DNA of 64,000 nucleotides, taken from positions 1 to 64,000 of the forward strand of contig CATJIO010000182.1 in NCBI GenBank assembly GCA_949740725.1, given 5' to 3'. The stretch is from an uncultured Lachnospiraceae bacterium (GTDB lineage: Bacteria; Bacillota; Clostridia; Lachnospirales; Lachnospiraceae). Below the pieces are notes generated by a model. The model did not search any database. It saw only the letters and a program-made list of their open reading frames with translations, and was not told the origin of the DNA. The position numbers and the translations under genes were made by a program. Shown here piece after piece: positions 37,944 to 47,454 of this stretch (position 1 is its first letter; each line of letters starts with the position of its first letter).

Positions 37944-39296
37944 ATGGGAATGCTGGAAGGGGTTCACAGGATTGTGTGGGGGCCGTGGCTGATGGTACTA
38001 TTTCTGGCGGCAGGGATGAGGTATACGGTTCAGGGCCGCGGATTTCAGCTGCGTGGATTTAGAAAATGGTGGAAGGCAACGGCAGGGGATTTGCTGCGAA
38101 AGAGGTCAGGCGCGGAGGGAACCTCAAGAAAGGAGCAGCTTCGGACCGCCTGCACAGCGCTGGCTGCCACTGTGGGGACAGGGAATATCGTAGGGGTGGC
38201 GACGGCTATCACCTGTGGAGGTCCCGGGGCTCTTTTTTGGATGTGGGTGTCTGCCTTTGTGGGGATGGCGACAGCCTATGGCGAGGTATATCTGGGGACG
38301 GCCAGCCGGTTTCAGGGGAAGAAGGGAGAGGCGATTTGCGGTCCCTTCGTGTACCTAGAACGGATGGCAGGTCAACCAGGTTTGGCACTATTTTACGCCG
38401 GATTGTGCGTGCTCTGCTCTCTGGGAATGGGATCCATGGTTCAGGCTAATTCCCTGGCAGAGACGGCCAGATATTCCTTCCATATTCCCGCAGGATGGAT
38501 GGCCATCCTTCTGTGTGCGTTGGTTGTCTGGATTATCCGTGGAGGAGGAAAGGGGATCCAGGAGGCATCTGCTGCGCTGGTTCCCTTTTCCGCGGGCTTG
38601 TATCTCTTTTGTGCTGTCGCTGTGATTTTCCTTGGAAGGGCCAGTCTGGGGGAGGTCTTGAAGGATATTTTTCAGGATGCATTTCAACTTCGGGCGGCGG
38701 CCGGCGGTGGGGCCGGGTATGGAGTCAGCCAGGCGCTCCGTTATGGTCTGGCCAGAGGTGTGTTCTCCAATGAAGCTGGTCTGGGAAGCCTGGCGGTTCT
38801 CCATGGGGATTCGCCAGGCCAGGATCCTGCGCTTCAAGGAATGTGGGCTATATTTGAAGTGTTTTTTGATACCATTGTAGTATGCACCTTAACTGGTCTT
38901 GCGATTCTGTGCAGCATAAAGGAATATGAGGTTGACTTGGGACTGTCCGGGGCGGCCTTGGCCTCCTGGTGCTTTTCTAAATATTTTGGAAGTCTGGGTG
39001 GTAAACTAGTGTCGGCCTCTCTGATTATGTTTGCCTTTGCCACAATCATTGCCTGGTACTATCTGGGAAGTCAGGCGCTCCGCTATCTCCTCCTTCGGGC
39101 CAGATGGACAAAACACGGTTTCCCTTTGGCACGTCTCTACCAATGGGCATATCTGTTGGCAGTGGGAACGGGGTGTGTGTTATCCATGGGAAAGGTTTGG
39201 CTGTTTTCGGATATTTTAAATGGGCTTTTAGCCTTGCCTAATCTGGCAGCCCTCTTTCTCCTGGCTAGAGAGGTAAAATTTCCTGAAGCCCCTTGA
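37944..39296 (+). CDS. Alanine/glycine:cation symporter (AGCS family)
   Basis: VHRIVWGPWLMVLFLAAGMRYTVQGRGFQLRG...ALAATVGTGNIVGVATAITCGGPGALFWMW...GVFSNEAGLGS. Confidence 0.92.
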   Translation: MGMLEGVHRIVWGPWLMVLFLAAGMRYTVQGRGFQLRGFRKWWKATAGDLLRKRSGAEGTSRKEQLRTACTALAATVGTGNIVGVATAITCGGPGALFWMWVSAFVGMATAYGEVYLGTASRFQGKKGEAICGPFVYLERMAGQPGLALFYAGLCVLCSLGMGSMVQANSLAETARYSFHIPAGWMAILLCALVVWIIRGGGKGIQEASAALVPFSAGLYLFCAVAVIFLGRASLGEVLKDIFQDAFQLRAAAGGGAGYGVSQALRYGLARGVFSNEAGLGSLAVLHGDSPGQDPALQGMWAIFEVFFDTIVVCTLTGLAILCSIKEYEVDLGLSGAALASWCFSKYFGSLGGKLVSASLIMFAFATIIAWYYLGSQALRYLLLRARWTKHGFPLARLYQWAYLLAVGTGCVLSMGKVWLFSDILNGLLALPNLAALFLLAREVKFPEAP

Positions 39297-39321
39297 CAAA
39301 GAAAAGACGCCTCCCTATACT
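39293..39321 (+). promoter_or_regulatory. Consensus sigma-A promoter overlapping the upstream stop codon
   Basis: TTGACA (39293-39298), N17, TATACT (39316-39321). Confidence 0.8.
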
Positions 39322-39367
39322 GAGATTTATGATTTGCCAAAAGATAAGTAGACAAAGGGGATATCAA

Positions 39368-40303
39368 ATGACAATGTATATGCTTTTGCTGGTTGGTTTT
39401 TTCTTATTAATTAAAGGCGCGGATTACTTTGTGGAGGGGAGTTCCTCTATTGCTAAGCTGCTACGAATCCCTACAGTGGTCATCGGTCTGACGGTTATCG
39501 CTCTGGGTACCAGCATGCCGGAGATGGCGGTAAGCGTCACAGCGGCCATAACAGGGAATAATGATATTGCTGTGAGCAATGTGATCGGATCAAATTTATT
39601 TAACCTGCTGGTTGTGGTGGGGGCATGCGGTGTGGCGATGAGGCTGCCGGTAGACAGGACGATTTTAAGGCGGGATTTACCAGTCTCCATCGGAATTACC
39701 CTACTCCTGCTTTTGCTATGCTATTTTGACCACAAGGTAGGACGGCTTGAGGGAGTGCTGCTGTTTGGTATTCTGATCCTGTACCTGCTGTATATTATTC
39801 ATCATGCGTTACGGCATAGAGAGCCGGAACTGGAGGAGGCGATCCGAGGGATTCGCCGTTCGCCTTTGGTCAGCGTTGCTTTCATTATCGGAGGGCTCAT
39901 AGCTATCGTGATAGGTGGGGATCTGGTGGTAGATAATGCACGCCGGATTGCGGAGGCCTTTGGGCTAAGCCAGACGCTGATTGGTCTGACCATCGTAGCC
40001 ATGGGAACATCTCTGCCGGAGCTGGTCACTTCAGTGGTGGCGGCGAAAAAGGGAGAAAATGATATGGCTATGGGGAATGTGATCGGATCAAATATTTTTA
40101 ATATCCTCTCTGTGTTAGGACTTTCTGCAGCGATTCACCCAGTAGCGGTGGCAAGAGAGTCTGTCAGTGATATGGCGATTCTGCTGGTGAGCAGCACGGT
40201 GGTTTGGTTGTTTTCCTGGAGGAAACAGTCTGTCGGCCGTCTGACCTCCGTGGGAATGCTGGCGGTGTATGCTATATATACAGTGTATATCGCTCTCCGC
40301 TGA
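39368..40303 (+). CDS. Calcium/sodium antiporter (YrbG-like, CaCA family)
   Basis: Two alpha repeats: GLTVIALGTSMPEMAVSVTAA...AVSNVIGSNLFNLL and GLTIVAMGTSLPELVTSVVAA...AMGNVIGSNIFNIL. Confidence 0.95.
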   Translation: MTMYMLLLVGFFLLIKGADYFVEGSSSIAKLLRIPTVVIGLTVIALGTSMPEMAVSVTAAITGNNDIAVSNVIGSNLFNLLVVVGACGVAMRLPVDRTILRRDLPVSIGITLLLLLLCYFDHKVGRLEGVLLFGILILYLLYIIHHALRHREPELEEAIRGIRRSPLVSVAFIIGGLIAIVIGGDLVVDNARRIAEAFGLSQTLIGLTIVAMGTSLPELVTSVVAAKKGENDMAMGNVIGSNIFNILSVLGLSAAIHPVAVARESVSDMAILLVSSTVVWLFSWRKQSVGRLTSVGMLAVYAIYTVYIALR

Positions 40304-40431
40304 TAACTGCTCAGATTCCCTGTTCTCCCTGGCCCTGCGTTTAACATGAATCATGAGGTCAATGTGCTAGAGCTGTTTTGCGCATCATAAAATATAAGAA
40401 AAGAGCGTAGGTGCACAGGAGGATAATGGGG

Positions 40432-41232
40432 ATGAAGAGCTGGAACCGGATAGCTTCACGAGCTGCGGAAAACGGTGTGTTTTGGATGATTATTTTTCTA
40501 GGGACTATTGGTGTTTTGTCCCTTTTTTCGGCCGGCCGTCAGGCCATCCGAGCGGGAAGCGAGAAAGTGCGGGCCATAGCCGAGGGAAGGAATCACAAAT
40601 GTGGGGATGAAATGCTTCCTATCTGCAGCGTGGAAAATGGAAATCGGCAGATATCTTTGACCTTTGAATTATCCGGAGATATAGGTAGAGGGTTGGAAAG
40701 GGTGCTGGAGGTATTGGCTGAGCAGGGAGAGACAGCCTCCTTTTTTGCAGCGGAGGACTGGATGTTTGGACACCCACGGGAAAGAGAGGCAATCCTTGCA
40801 GGCGGACACGATCTGGGGGTGTTGGGAAAAGGCGGCAGGGCTGCAGAGGAACTGGGGATATTTAACCGCCAGCTGGATTATGGACAGGGGAGTATGGGCT
40901 TATTCCGTCCTTTTCAGGGGAAATTTGATGATGGACTGATTACCTCAGTATGTGGGATGGGGTATTATCCGGTGTGCTGGGATGTGGACTCAGAGGACTG
41001 GAAGGATTATGGGGTAGAAGCGGTGGCACGCCAGGTGCTGGAGAATGATAAGTTAAAGAATGGAAGCATTATCCGGTTCCATGGAGGGGCCAGGTATACG
41101 CCTCAGGCTCTGGAGGAGATTATTCCAGGACTGAAGGAAATGGGTTATGAGCTGACACCACTCTCTGGGCTGGTGATTCCGGAAAACTATCGCTTGACCC
41201 AGGAGGGGCGGCAGGAGCAAAAGATACAATAA
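40432..41232 (+). CDS. Polysaccharide deacetylase-fold protein with degenerate catalytic motifs
   Basis: ISLTFELSGDIGRGLERVLEVLAEQGETASFFAA...GHDLGVLGKGG...GLFRPFQG...CWDVDSEDWKDY. Confidence 0.8.
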   Translation: MKSWNRIASRAAENGVFWMIIFLGTIGVLSLFSAGRQAIRAGSEKVRAIAEGRNHKCGDEMLPICSVENGNRQISLTFELSGDIGRGLERVLEVLAEQGETASFFAAEDWMFGHPREREAILAGGHDLGVLGKGGRAAEELGIFNRQLDYGQGSMGLFRPFQGKFDDGLITSVCGMGYYPVCWDVDSEDWKDYGVEAVARQVLENDKLKNGSIIRFHGGARYTPQALEEIIPGLKEMGYELTPLSGLVIPENYRLTQEGRQEQKIQ

Positions 41233-41258
41233 GTCATGTACAAGAGAGAAAGAGAGAG

Positions 41259-41783
41259 ATGATGAAAAAATCAGGAAAGCAGTTAATTGTGATCAATGGG
41301 AGAGGCGGAGTGGGAAAGGATACCCTGTGCGACTTTGCCGGAAAATACTATCGGGTGAGAAATGTTTCCTCCATCACCCCCATCAAGGAAATTGCTGCGG
41401 TCTATGGATGGAAGGGGGAGAAAACTCCGAAGGCCAGGAAATTCCTGGCCGATTTAAAGGAGGCATTCACCCAGTATAATGATCTGCCGACCCGGTATGT
41501 TCTGGAACAGTATCAGGAATTCCTGGACGGGGAAGAGGAAGTGATGTTCGCCCACATCCGGGAAGGACGGGAGATAGACAAGTTGAAGGCACAGCTTTCG
41601 GGCAACTGCATCACCCTTTTAGTGAGACGCCCCTTAGAGGGGGTGGAAGCATGGGGAAATGCGGCGGATGACAGAGCGGAACAGTATTCGTATGATTATA
41701 TCTATAACAATACGAAGACACTTTTGGAAGCAGAGAAGGATTTCCTCTCCTTTTTAAAGAAAATCCTTAAGGAGAGGGGCTGA
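41259..41783 (+). CDS. P-loop nucleotide kinase-like protein (dNMP kinase-like)
   Basis: LIVINGRGGVGKDTLCDFAGKYY Walker A; small kinase length. Confidence 0.65.
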   Translation: MMKKSGKQLIVINGRGGVGKDTLCDFAGKYYRVRNVSSITPIKEIAAVYGWKGEKTPKARKFLADLKEAFTQYNDLPTRYVLEQYQEFLDGEEEVMFAHIREGREIDKLKAQLSGNCITLLVRRPLEGVEAWGNAADDRAEQYSYDYIYNNTKTLLEAEKDFLSFLKKILKERG

Positions 41784-42627
41784 CATTAGACAGAAGATTT
41801 AATACAGCATAAGTTTTGCGGCCTAGTTCTTCTTGCAGGCAGACGGAACTCGTCCGCTTCTCCACTTCCTCTGGGAGCTGATACAGGCCGATCACTTCCA
41901 GCCCCTTTCCCTCATAATACTTTTTTAAATAATCCTTTCCTGCATGGCGGCTGCTGGAGAGGAAATAATTTCTGTGCATTTCTTTCTTCACCTGCATTTC
42001 CTGAGCAATATAATCGATCCAGCTGACAAAGGTCTTTAAATTGTAATCATTCAGGGAATAGCCGACAAATAAAAATACATGGTCGATAAGCAGCGATTTC
42101 AGGAAGGTTTCCATCAGCCGGTGGGTCTCAGAGTACTGCAGATAATCGTCCTCCTTAAATACAAGGTGCTCCGGACTGCGGATATCACCATGGAGCTTCA
42201 GGAGATAGTGGGAGGAGATGCCGGTGAGCAGATCACGATCCTTGCCGATGATCTGGTATCCCACGGCAGCCTGATCTAACAGTGTGTCGAAATTCGTAGT
42301 GACAATATGAGCTGGATGAAGGGAGACAATTAGTTCATCCAGGAGATTCGGCCGGATATCCTCTGGTATCATAGATTTTAACAGTTGGTAGTAGGACGCG
42401 TGACCCGGACTGTCATCCATACAGTAATAATACTGGGGAATCCGGATATACTCTTCGGTAGCTAAGCGGCCCTTGGTGGGGTAACCTAGCTTTTCCGCAA
42501 AAATCTGAACCATTTGTCCCCAGGTGGGTAGCCCAGAGTTCTTAGAAACACCAGCGCCTACAAAGATTACCAGCTTTTCGCGCTGCAGGGCAAGAGAAAG
42601 GTCTTGAATCATTTCGTAAAAGTTCAT
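41767..42627 (-). CDS. SIR2-like domain protein (SIR2_2 type)
   Basis: LVIFVGAGVSKNSGLPTWGQMV...HIVTTNFDTLLDQA...YLLKLHGDI...FLFVGYSLNDYNL. Confidence 0.9.
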   Translation of the reverse strand: MNFYEMIQDLSLALQREKLVIFVGAGVSKNSGLPTWGQMVQIFAEKLGYPTKGRLATEEYIRIPQYYYCMDDSPGHASYYQLLKSMIPEDIRPNLLDELIVSLHPAHIVTTNFDTLLDQAAVGYQIIGKDRDLLTGISSHYLLKLHGDIRSPEHLVFKEDDYLQYSETHRLMETFLKSLLIDHVFLFVGYSLNDYNLKTFVSWIDYIAQEMQVKKEMHRNYFLSSSRHAGKDYLKKYYEGKGLEVIGLYQLPEEVEKRTSSVCLQEELGRKTYAVLNLLSNVSPSP

Positions 42628-42649
42628 CATATCCTCCTTTTTCCTTATC

Positions 42650-42678
42650 ATTGTAGCGAATTTGCGCAGGGAAATCAA
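42650..42678 (-). promoter_or_regulatory. Candidate promoter for the SIR2 gene
   Basis: Minus strand TTGATT (42678-42673), N17, TACAAT (42655-42650). Confidence 0.6.
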
Positions 42679-42692
42679 GAATAATAAGAAAA

Positions 42693-42719
42693 TTAGCACT
42701 CGACTCTTGACAGTGCTAA
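42693..42719. promoter_or_regulatory. CIRCE element (HrcA operator)
   Basis: TTAGCACTC-GACTCTTGA-CAGTGCTAA; one mismatch to consensus TTAGCACTC-N9-GAGTGCTAA. Confidence 0.92.
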
Positions 42720-42735
42720 TAACATGTGTTATATT
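42707..42735 (+). promoter_or_regulatory. clpB promoter, -35 box embedded in CIRCE
   Basis: TTGACA (42707-42712), N17, TATATT (42730-42735). Confidence 0.75.
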
Positions 42736-42783
42736 ACGCATATAACAATAAATGGGTTAACGCATACAGAGGGAGGCGTAAAG

Positions 42784-45375
42784 ATGAATATAAATAAATT
42801 TACACAGAAATCAATGGAAGCGGTTCAAGACTGCGAAAAGCTAGCCTATGAATATGGCAACCAGCAGATAGAACAGGAGCATCTCCTGTACAGCCTGCTG
42901 ACCTTGGAGGACAGCCTGATCCGAAAGCTGATGGTGAAGATGGATTTAAGTGATAATCAATTTACCGATGAGGCAAAGGAGGCCCTTAATAAATTACCTA
43001 AGGTCAGTGGCAATGGACAGCTGTATGTGAGCAGCGATTTAAATAAAGTACTCATTCATTCAGAGGATGAGGCGAGAGCTATGGGGGATGAGTATGTCTC
43101 TGTAGAACATTTATTCTTGTCCTTGTTAAAGCAGCCAGATCGGATGCTGAAGGATATATTCCGGCAGTATGCCATTACCAGAGAGAAATTTTTGCAGGCC
43201 TTATCCACCGTTCGGGGGAATCAGCGGGTAGTCAGCGATAACCCGGAGGCCACTTATGATACCCTGGCCAAGTATGGCTACGATCTGGTAGAGCGGGCCA
43301 GGAACCAAAAGCTGGATCCAGTCATCGGCCGTGACGGGGAAATCCGAAACGTGGTGCGGATCCTCTCCAGAAAGACGAAAAATAATCCAGTATTAATTGG
43401 CGAGCCCGGCGTGGGAAAAACTGCTGTGGTGGAGGGATTGGCCCAGCGGATTATCCGCGGGGATGTGCCGGAGGGCCTGAAGGATAAACGGCTGTTTGCC
43501 CTGGATATGGGCGCCCTGGTGGCAGGAGCCAAGTACCGGGGCGAGTTCGAGGAGCGGTTAAAAGCAGTTCTGGAGGAAGTAAAGAAGAGCGATGGGCAGA
43601 TTATCCTGTTTATCGATGAGCTTCACACCATCGTTGGGGCAGGAAAGACAGATGGCTCTATGGATGCAGGCAATATGCTGAAGCCTATGTTGGCCAGAGG
43701 GGAACTTCACTGTGTCGGTGCAACTACTCTGGATGAGTATCGAAAATACATTGAAAAGGATGCTGCCCTGGAGCGGCGCTTCCAGCCAGTTATGGTGGAA
43801 GAGCCTACAGTGGAAGATACCATATCGATCCTCCGTGGATTAAAGGAGCGGTATGAGGTATTCCATGGGGTAAAGATCACAGACTCTGCCCTGGTATCTG
43901 CAGCGATGCTGTCAGACCGCTATATCTCAGACCGGTTTCTGCCAGATAAGGCCATCGATCTAGTGGACGAGGCCTGCGCTATGATAAAGACAGAGTTGGA
44001 CTCTATGCCTACAGAACTAGATGAACTTTCCAGAAAGGTGATGCAGCTGGAGATCGAGGAAGCAGCGCTGAAAAAGGAGACTGACCATTTAAGTCAGGAA
44101 CGTTTAGCGGATCTGCAGAAGGAGCTGGCAGAGCTTCATGACGCATTCAACACGAAAAAGCTGCAGTGGGAGAATGAAAAGGCTTCTGTGGATCGGCTCT
44201 CCAGCTTGCGTGAAGAGATCGAGTCGGTGAATCGGGAGATCCAGGCTGCACAGCAAAGGTATGATTTAAACCGGGCCGCAGAACTGCAGTACGGTCGCCT
44301 GCCCCAGCTTCAGAAGGAACTGGAGGCAGAGGAGGCCAGGGTACGGGGTGAGGATTTAAGTTTAGTGCGGGAGAGCGTAACCGATGAGGAAATTGCAAGG
44401 ATTATATCGAAATGGACAGGAATTCCGGTAGCAAAGCTGACAGAGAGTGAGCGGAGCAAAACACTTCATCTGGATGAGATTCTTCATCATCGGGTAATCG
44501 GCCAGGACGAGGGCGTGGAAAAAGTAACCGAGGCGATCATACGTTCCAAGGCAGGGATTAAGGATCCTACCAAACCTATTGGTTCCTTCATGTTCTTAGG
44601 CCCTACTGGGGTGGGGAAAACTGAGCTGGCCAAGGCGTTGGCCGAGGCGCTGTTTGATGATGAGGGAAATATGGTCCGCATTGATATGAGCGAGTACATG
44701 GAGAAGCACTCTGTATCCCGATTAATCGGGGCGCCTCCAGGATATGTAGGATATGATGAAGGAGGACAGCTGACAGAGGCAGTGCGCAGAAAGCCATATT
44801 CAGTGATTCTTTTTGATGAGGTGGAGAAGGCCCATCCAGATGTCTTTAATGTGCTGCTGCAGGTGTTGGATGATGGGCGGATTACGGATTCTCAGGGGCG
44901 GACAGTAGACTTTAAAAATACGATTCTGATCATGACTTCTAATATTGGATCTCAGTACCTGCTGGAGGGAATTGATGAGGATGGATCTATCCGGAAGGAA
45001 GCGGAGGACATGGTTATCAATGAACTGCGTATGCATTTCCGGCCGGAATTTTTAAACCGATTGGATGAAACCATTTTATTTAAACCATTGACCAGGGAGA
45101 ATATCAGCGGGATCGTGGATTTGCTGCTGGCCGAGGTGAACCGCCGTCTGGCCGGGAAGGAGCTGGGCCTTCGCCTTACCAAGGAAGCGAAACAATTTGT
45201 GGCAGACAGAGGATACGATCCGGTTTATGGGGCGCGTCCGCTGAAGAGGTATCTTCAGAAACATGTGGAGACCCTTGCGGCAAAGATCATTCTGGAAGAT
45301 AAGGTAGGGATAGGAGATACGATTGTCATCCATAAGCCTGAAGGGGAAGACCGATTAACCGCATATGTTGAATAA
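42784..45375 (+). CDS. clpB: ATP-dependent chaperone ClpB
   Basis: Two AAA modules: [18 protein letters not shown] and [16 protein letters not shown], middle coiled coil, [41 protein letters not shown]. Confidence 0.97.
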   Translation: MNINKFTQKSMEAVQDCEKLAYEYGNQQIEQEHLLYSLLTLEDSLIRKLMVKMDLSDNQFTDEAKEALNKLPKVSGNGQLYVSSDLNKVLIHSEDEARAMGDEYVSVEHLFLSLLKQPDRMLKDIFRQYAITREKFLQALSTVRGNQRVVSDNPEATYDTLAKYGYDLVERARNQKLDPVIGRDGEIRNVVRILSRKTKNNPVLIGEPGVGKTAVVEGLAQRIIRGDVPEGLKDKRLFALDMGALVAGAKYRGEFEERLKAVLEEVKKSDGQIILFIDELHTIVGAGKTDGSMDAGNMLKPMLARGELHCVGATTLDEYRKYIEKDAALERRFQPVMVEEPTVEDTISILRGLKERYEVFHGVKITDSALVSAAMLSDRYISDRFLPDKAIDLVDEACAMIKTELDSMPTELDELSRKVMQLEIEEAALKKETDHLSQERLADLQKELAELHDAFNTKKLQWENEKASVDRLSSLREEIESVNREIQAAQQRYDLNRAAELQYGRLPQLQKELEAEEARVRGEDLSLVRESVTDEEIARIISKWTGIPVAKLTESERSKTLHLDEILHHRVIGQDEGVEKVTEAIIRSKAGIKDPTKPIGSFMFLGPTGVGKTELAKALAEALFDDEGNMVRIDMSEYMEKHSVSRLIGAPPGYVGYDEGGQLTEAVRRKPYSVILFDEVEKAHPDVFNVLLQVLDDGRITDSQGRTVDFKNTILIMTSNIGSQYLLEGIDEDGSIRKEAEDMVINELRMHFRPEFLNRLDETILFKPLTRENISGIVDLLLAEVNRRLAGKELGLRLTKEAKQFVADRGYDPVYGARPLKRYLQKHVETLAAKIILEDKVGIGDTIVIHKPEGEDRLTAYVE

Positions 45376-45380
45376 AGAAA

Positions 45381-45416
45381 AGCCGCAGGAAAATCAAGAG
45401 CTCCTGCGGCTTTCCT
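45381..45416 (+). terminator. Intrinsic terminator of clpB
   Basis: AGCCGCAGGA-N11-TCCTGCGGCT followed by TTCC. Confidence 0.8.
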
Positions 45417-45544
45417 CTCTGTGAAAATATTCTATAAAATATGTCCCTTGTGAGGAAATATTTTTTTAATATCATTGCAGTTTTTTGCGGTGAAGATTAT
45501 AATTTTTATTAAAGAGTATTTCAAAAGGATAAGGAGGCGGTAAA

Positions 45545-45718
45545 ATGATCCCGAAGGATCCGGTGATGCTGTTAAGCTACCTGAATACACAGCTGAGAGA
45601 TAATTATCCCAGCCTAGAGGAACTTTGCCAGGGGATGAACCTGAACCAGAATCAGATAATTTCCAAAATGAAGGAAATCGGCTATACTTATAATAGAGAC
45701 AGAAATCAATTCCGGTAA
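45545..45718 (+). CDS. DUF4250-like small protein (57 aa)
   Basis: MIPKDPVMLLSYLNTQLRDNYPSLEELCQGMNLNQNQIISKMKEIGYTYNRDRNQFR; preceded by AAGGAGG; shorter than the supplied ORF cutoff. Confidence 0.85.
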   Translation: MIPKDPVMLLSYLNTQLRDNYPSLEELCQGMNLNQNQIISKMKEIGYTYNRDRNQFR

Positions 45719-45730
45719 AGGTGGGGCTTT

Positions 45731-46192
45731 ATGGTAGTAATAATCTTTTTTGTTCTTCTCTTAGCAGTGGCATGGATGGATCAGAAGACGATGATGATTC
45801 CAGATTATTTTCCGGCAGTTATTTTTCTTATGTCGGTAAGATCACCATTTCTGGGAAAGGGGGCGCCTCTGGGGATGAAGGTTGTGGGCGTGCTGTCAGT
45901 CAGCCTGCCGATGCTGATTCTCGCGCTAATCATCCCTGGCGCCTTTGGTGGCGGTGATATTAAGCTGATGGCGGCCTGCGGCGCCTTTTTGGGCTGGGAG
46001 AGAACTATCCTGGCAATGTTTTTTGCCATCTTAGGAGGCGGAGGCTGGGGACTGTGGCTTTTAGTCAGGAAGCAGGCCGGACCAAAGGATCATTTTCCCT
46101 TTGGCCCTTTCTTATGTATGGGACTGATGATTTCGACTCTCTGGGGAGAGAATATTCTGCGGTGGTATCTCTCCGGATTTCCTGGAAAATAG
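45731..46192 (+). CDS. A24 prepilin peptidase, catalytic domain only
   Basis: WMDQKTMMIPD and GAFGGGDIKLMAACG aspartate motifs; no N-terminal methyltransferase domain. Confidence 0.85.
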   Translation: MVVIIFFVLLLAVAWMDQKTMMIPDYFPAVIFLMSVRSPFLGKGAPLGMKVVGVLSVSLPMLILALIIPGAFGGGDIKLMAACGAFLGWERTILAMFFAILGGGGWGLWLLVRKQAGPKDHFPFGPFLCMGLMISTLWGENILRWYLSGFPGK

Positions 46193-46225
46193 GAAGCGAA
46201 GTGGATTTCAAAAGAGAAAAGAGGA

Positions 46226-47431
46226 ATGGGTATGCCCAGATATCGCTATCATGCAGTTGATCAGAATGGGAAGAACCGCAAAGGGCAGATGCAGGCTTTA
46301 GGAGAGAGGGAGCTTCATGGGCTTCTCCTGGAACAAGGACTGTATCTGATTCAGGCGGAGGAATTAAAGGAAAGAAGACAGAGGTATTCCTTAAAGCCTA
46401 GGGAGCTAGAGGAATTTTCCAGAGGACTGGGAGCGATGCTCCACTCCGGCATTCCTATGGTGCGGGCATTAACCATTTTATCCCAGGAGGAAGGTCTTTC
46501 TCCACGGATAGGAAGGATTTACCAGGCTGTGTTGGCACAGGTTTGCCAGGGAGCCTCCCTATCTGCTGCCATGGAACAACAGAATGCGTTTCCCATGGTG
46601 ATGATCTATACATTTCAGGCGGCAGAGGCTTCTGGTAAGCTGGAGCAGACAGCCTTCAGGCTAGCAGAGCATTACAGCCGGGAATACAAGCTGGCAGGCA
46701 AGGTAAGAAATGCCACGATTTACCCCAGGATTTTGGCTATTCTTCTTGCTGTGGTGACGGCTTTTTTGATCAGCGTGATTTTGCCCCAATTCCAACAGCT
46801 ATTTCAACTGATGGAAAAGCTTCCACTTTCCACCAGAATACTATATGGAATTTCCTACAGCATTCGGGATTACTGGTATCTGGCGCTCCCGGGCTGCATG
46901 ATGCTTTGGGTGGTGTGGAGAAAGATAAAAAAACTGCGCCCACTCCGCCGGCTTTTGGCTCGAGGAGTAATTGCCATGCCGGTGATCGGGAGCTTGAGAA
47001 AGACAGTGTACACAGCCCGTTTTGCCAGAATGCTGAGTTCTTTATATTCTGCCGGTATTCCTATGGTGCCAGCGCTTCAGATTGGGAAAAAGACCATAGG
47101 CAATGTCTACCTGGAAGAACAGCTGGATGAGATGATTGCCAAAATAAAAAATGGGACATCCTTAAGCCAGGCTCTGGGGCAGACCGAAGGGTTCTTAAAA
47201 AAGCTTTCTTTTTCGGTGCAGGTGGGGGAAGAGACAGGAAGTCTGGATGTGATGCTGATGTCAGTGGCAGATGCATTGGAATACGACGCTGAGTTGGCGA
47301 TAAACCGAATGGTTTCTTATCTGGAGCCGGCAATGATCTGCATCATGGCTCTTATTGTAGGATTTGTTATGGTGGCGATCATGACTCCCATTTACGGCTC
47401 CTATCAGGCGATGGAACAAATTGGGCTTTAA
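46226..47431 (+). CDS. pilC: Type II secretion F/PilC family platform protein
   Basis: Duplicated T2SSF architecture: FSRGLGAMLHSGIPMVRAL and FARMLSSLYSAGIPMVPAL. Confidence 0.93.
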   Translation: MGMPRYRYHAVDQNGKNRKGQMQALGERELHGLLLEQGLYLIQAEELKERRQRYSLKPRELEEFSRGLGAMLHSGIPMVRALTILSQEEGLSPRIGRIYQAVLAQVCQGASLSAAMEQQNAFPMVMIYTFQAAEASGKLEQTAFRLAEHYSREYKLAGKVRNATIYPRILAILLAVVTAFLISVILPQFQQLFQLMEKLPLSTRILYGISYSIRDYWYLALPGCMMLWVVWRKIKKLRPLRRLLARGVIAMPVIGSLRKTVYTARFARMLSSLYSAGIPMVPALQIGKKTIGNVYLEEQLDEMIAKIKNGTSLSQALGQTEGFLKKLSFSVQVGEETGSLDVMLMSVADALEYDAELAINRMVSYLEPAMICIMALIVGFVMVAIMTPIYGSYQAMEQIGL

Positions 47432-47454
47432 TTGCCAAAATAGAGGAATGGAAC

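Noticed and set aside
42724-42783. N-terminal extension of ClpB from the upstream start in the ORF track
   Set aside because: The 42724 start lies within the promoter region; ATG at 42784 follows a GGAGG and matches the ClpB N-terminus
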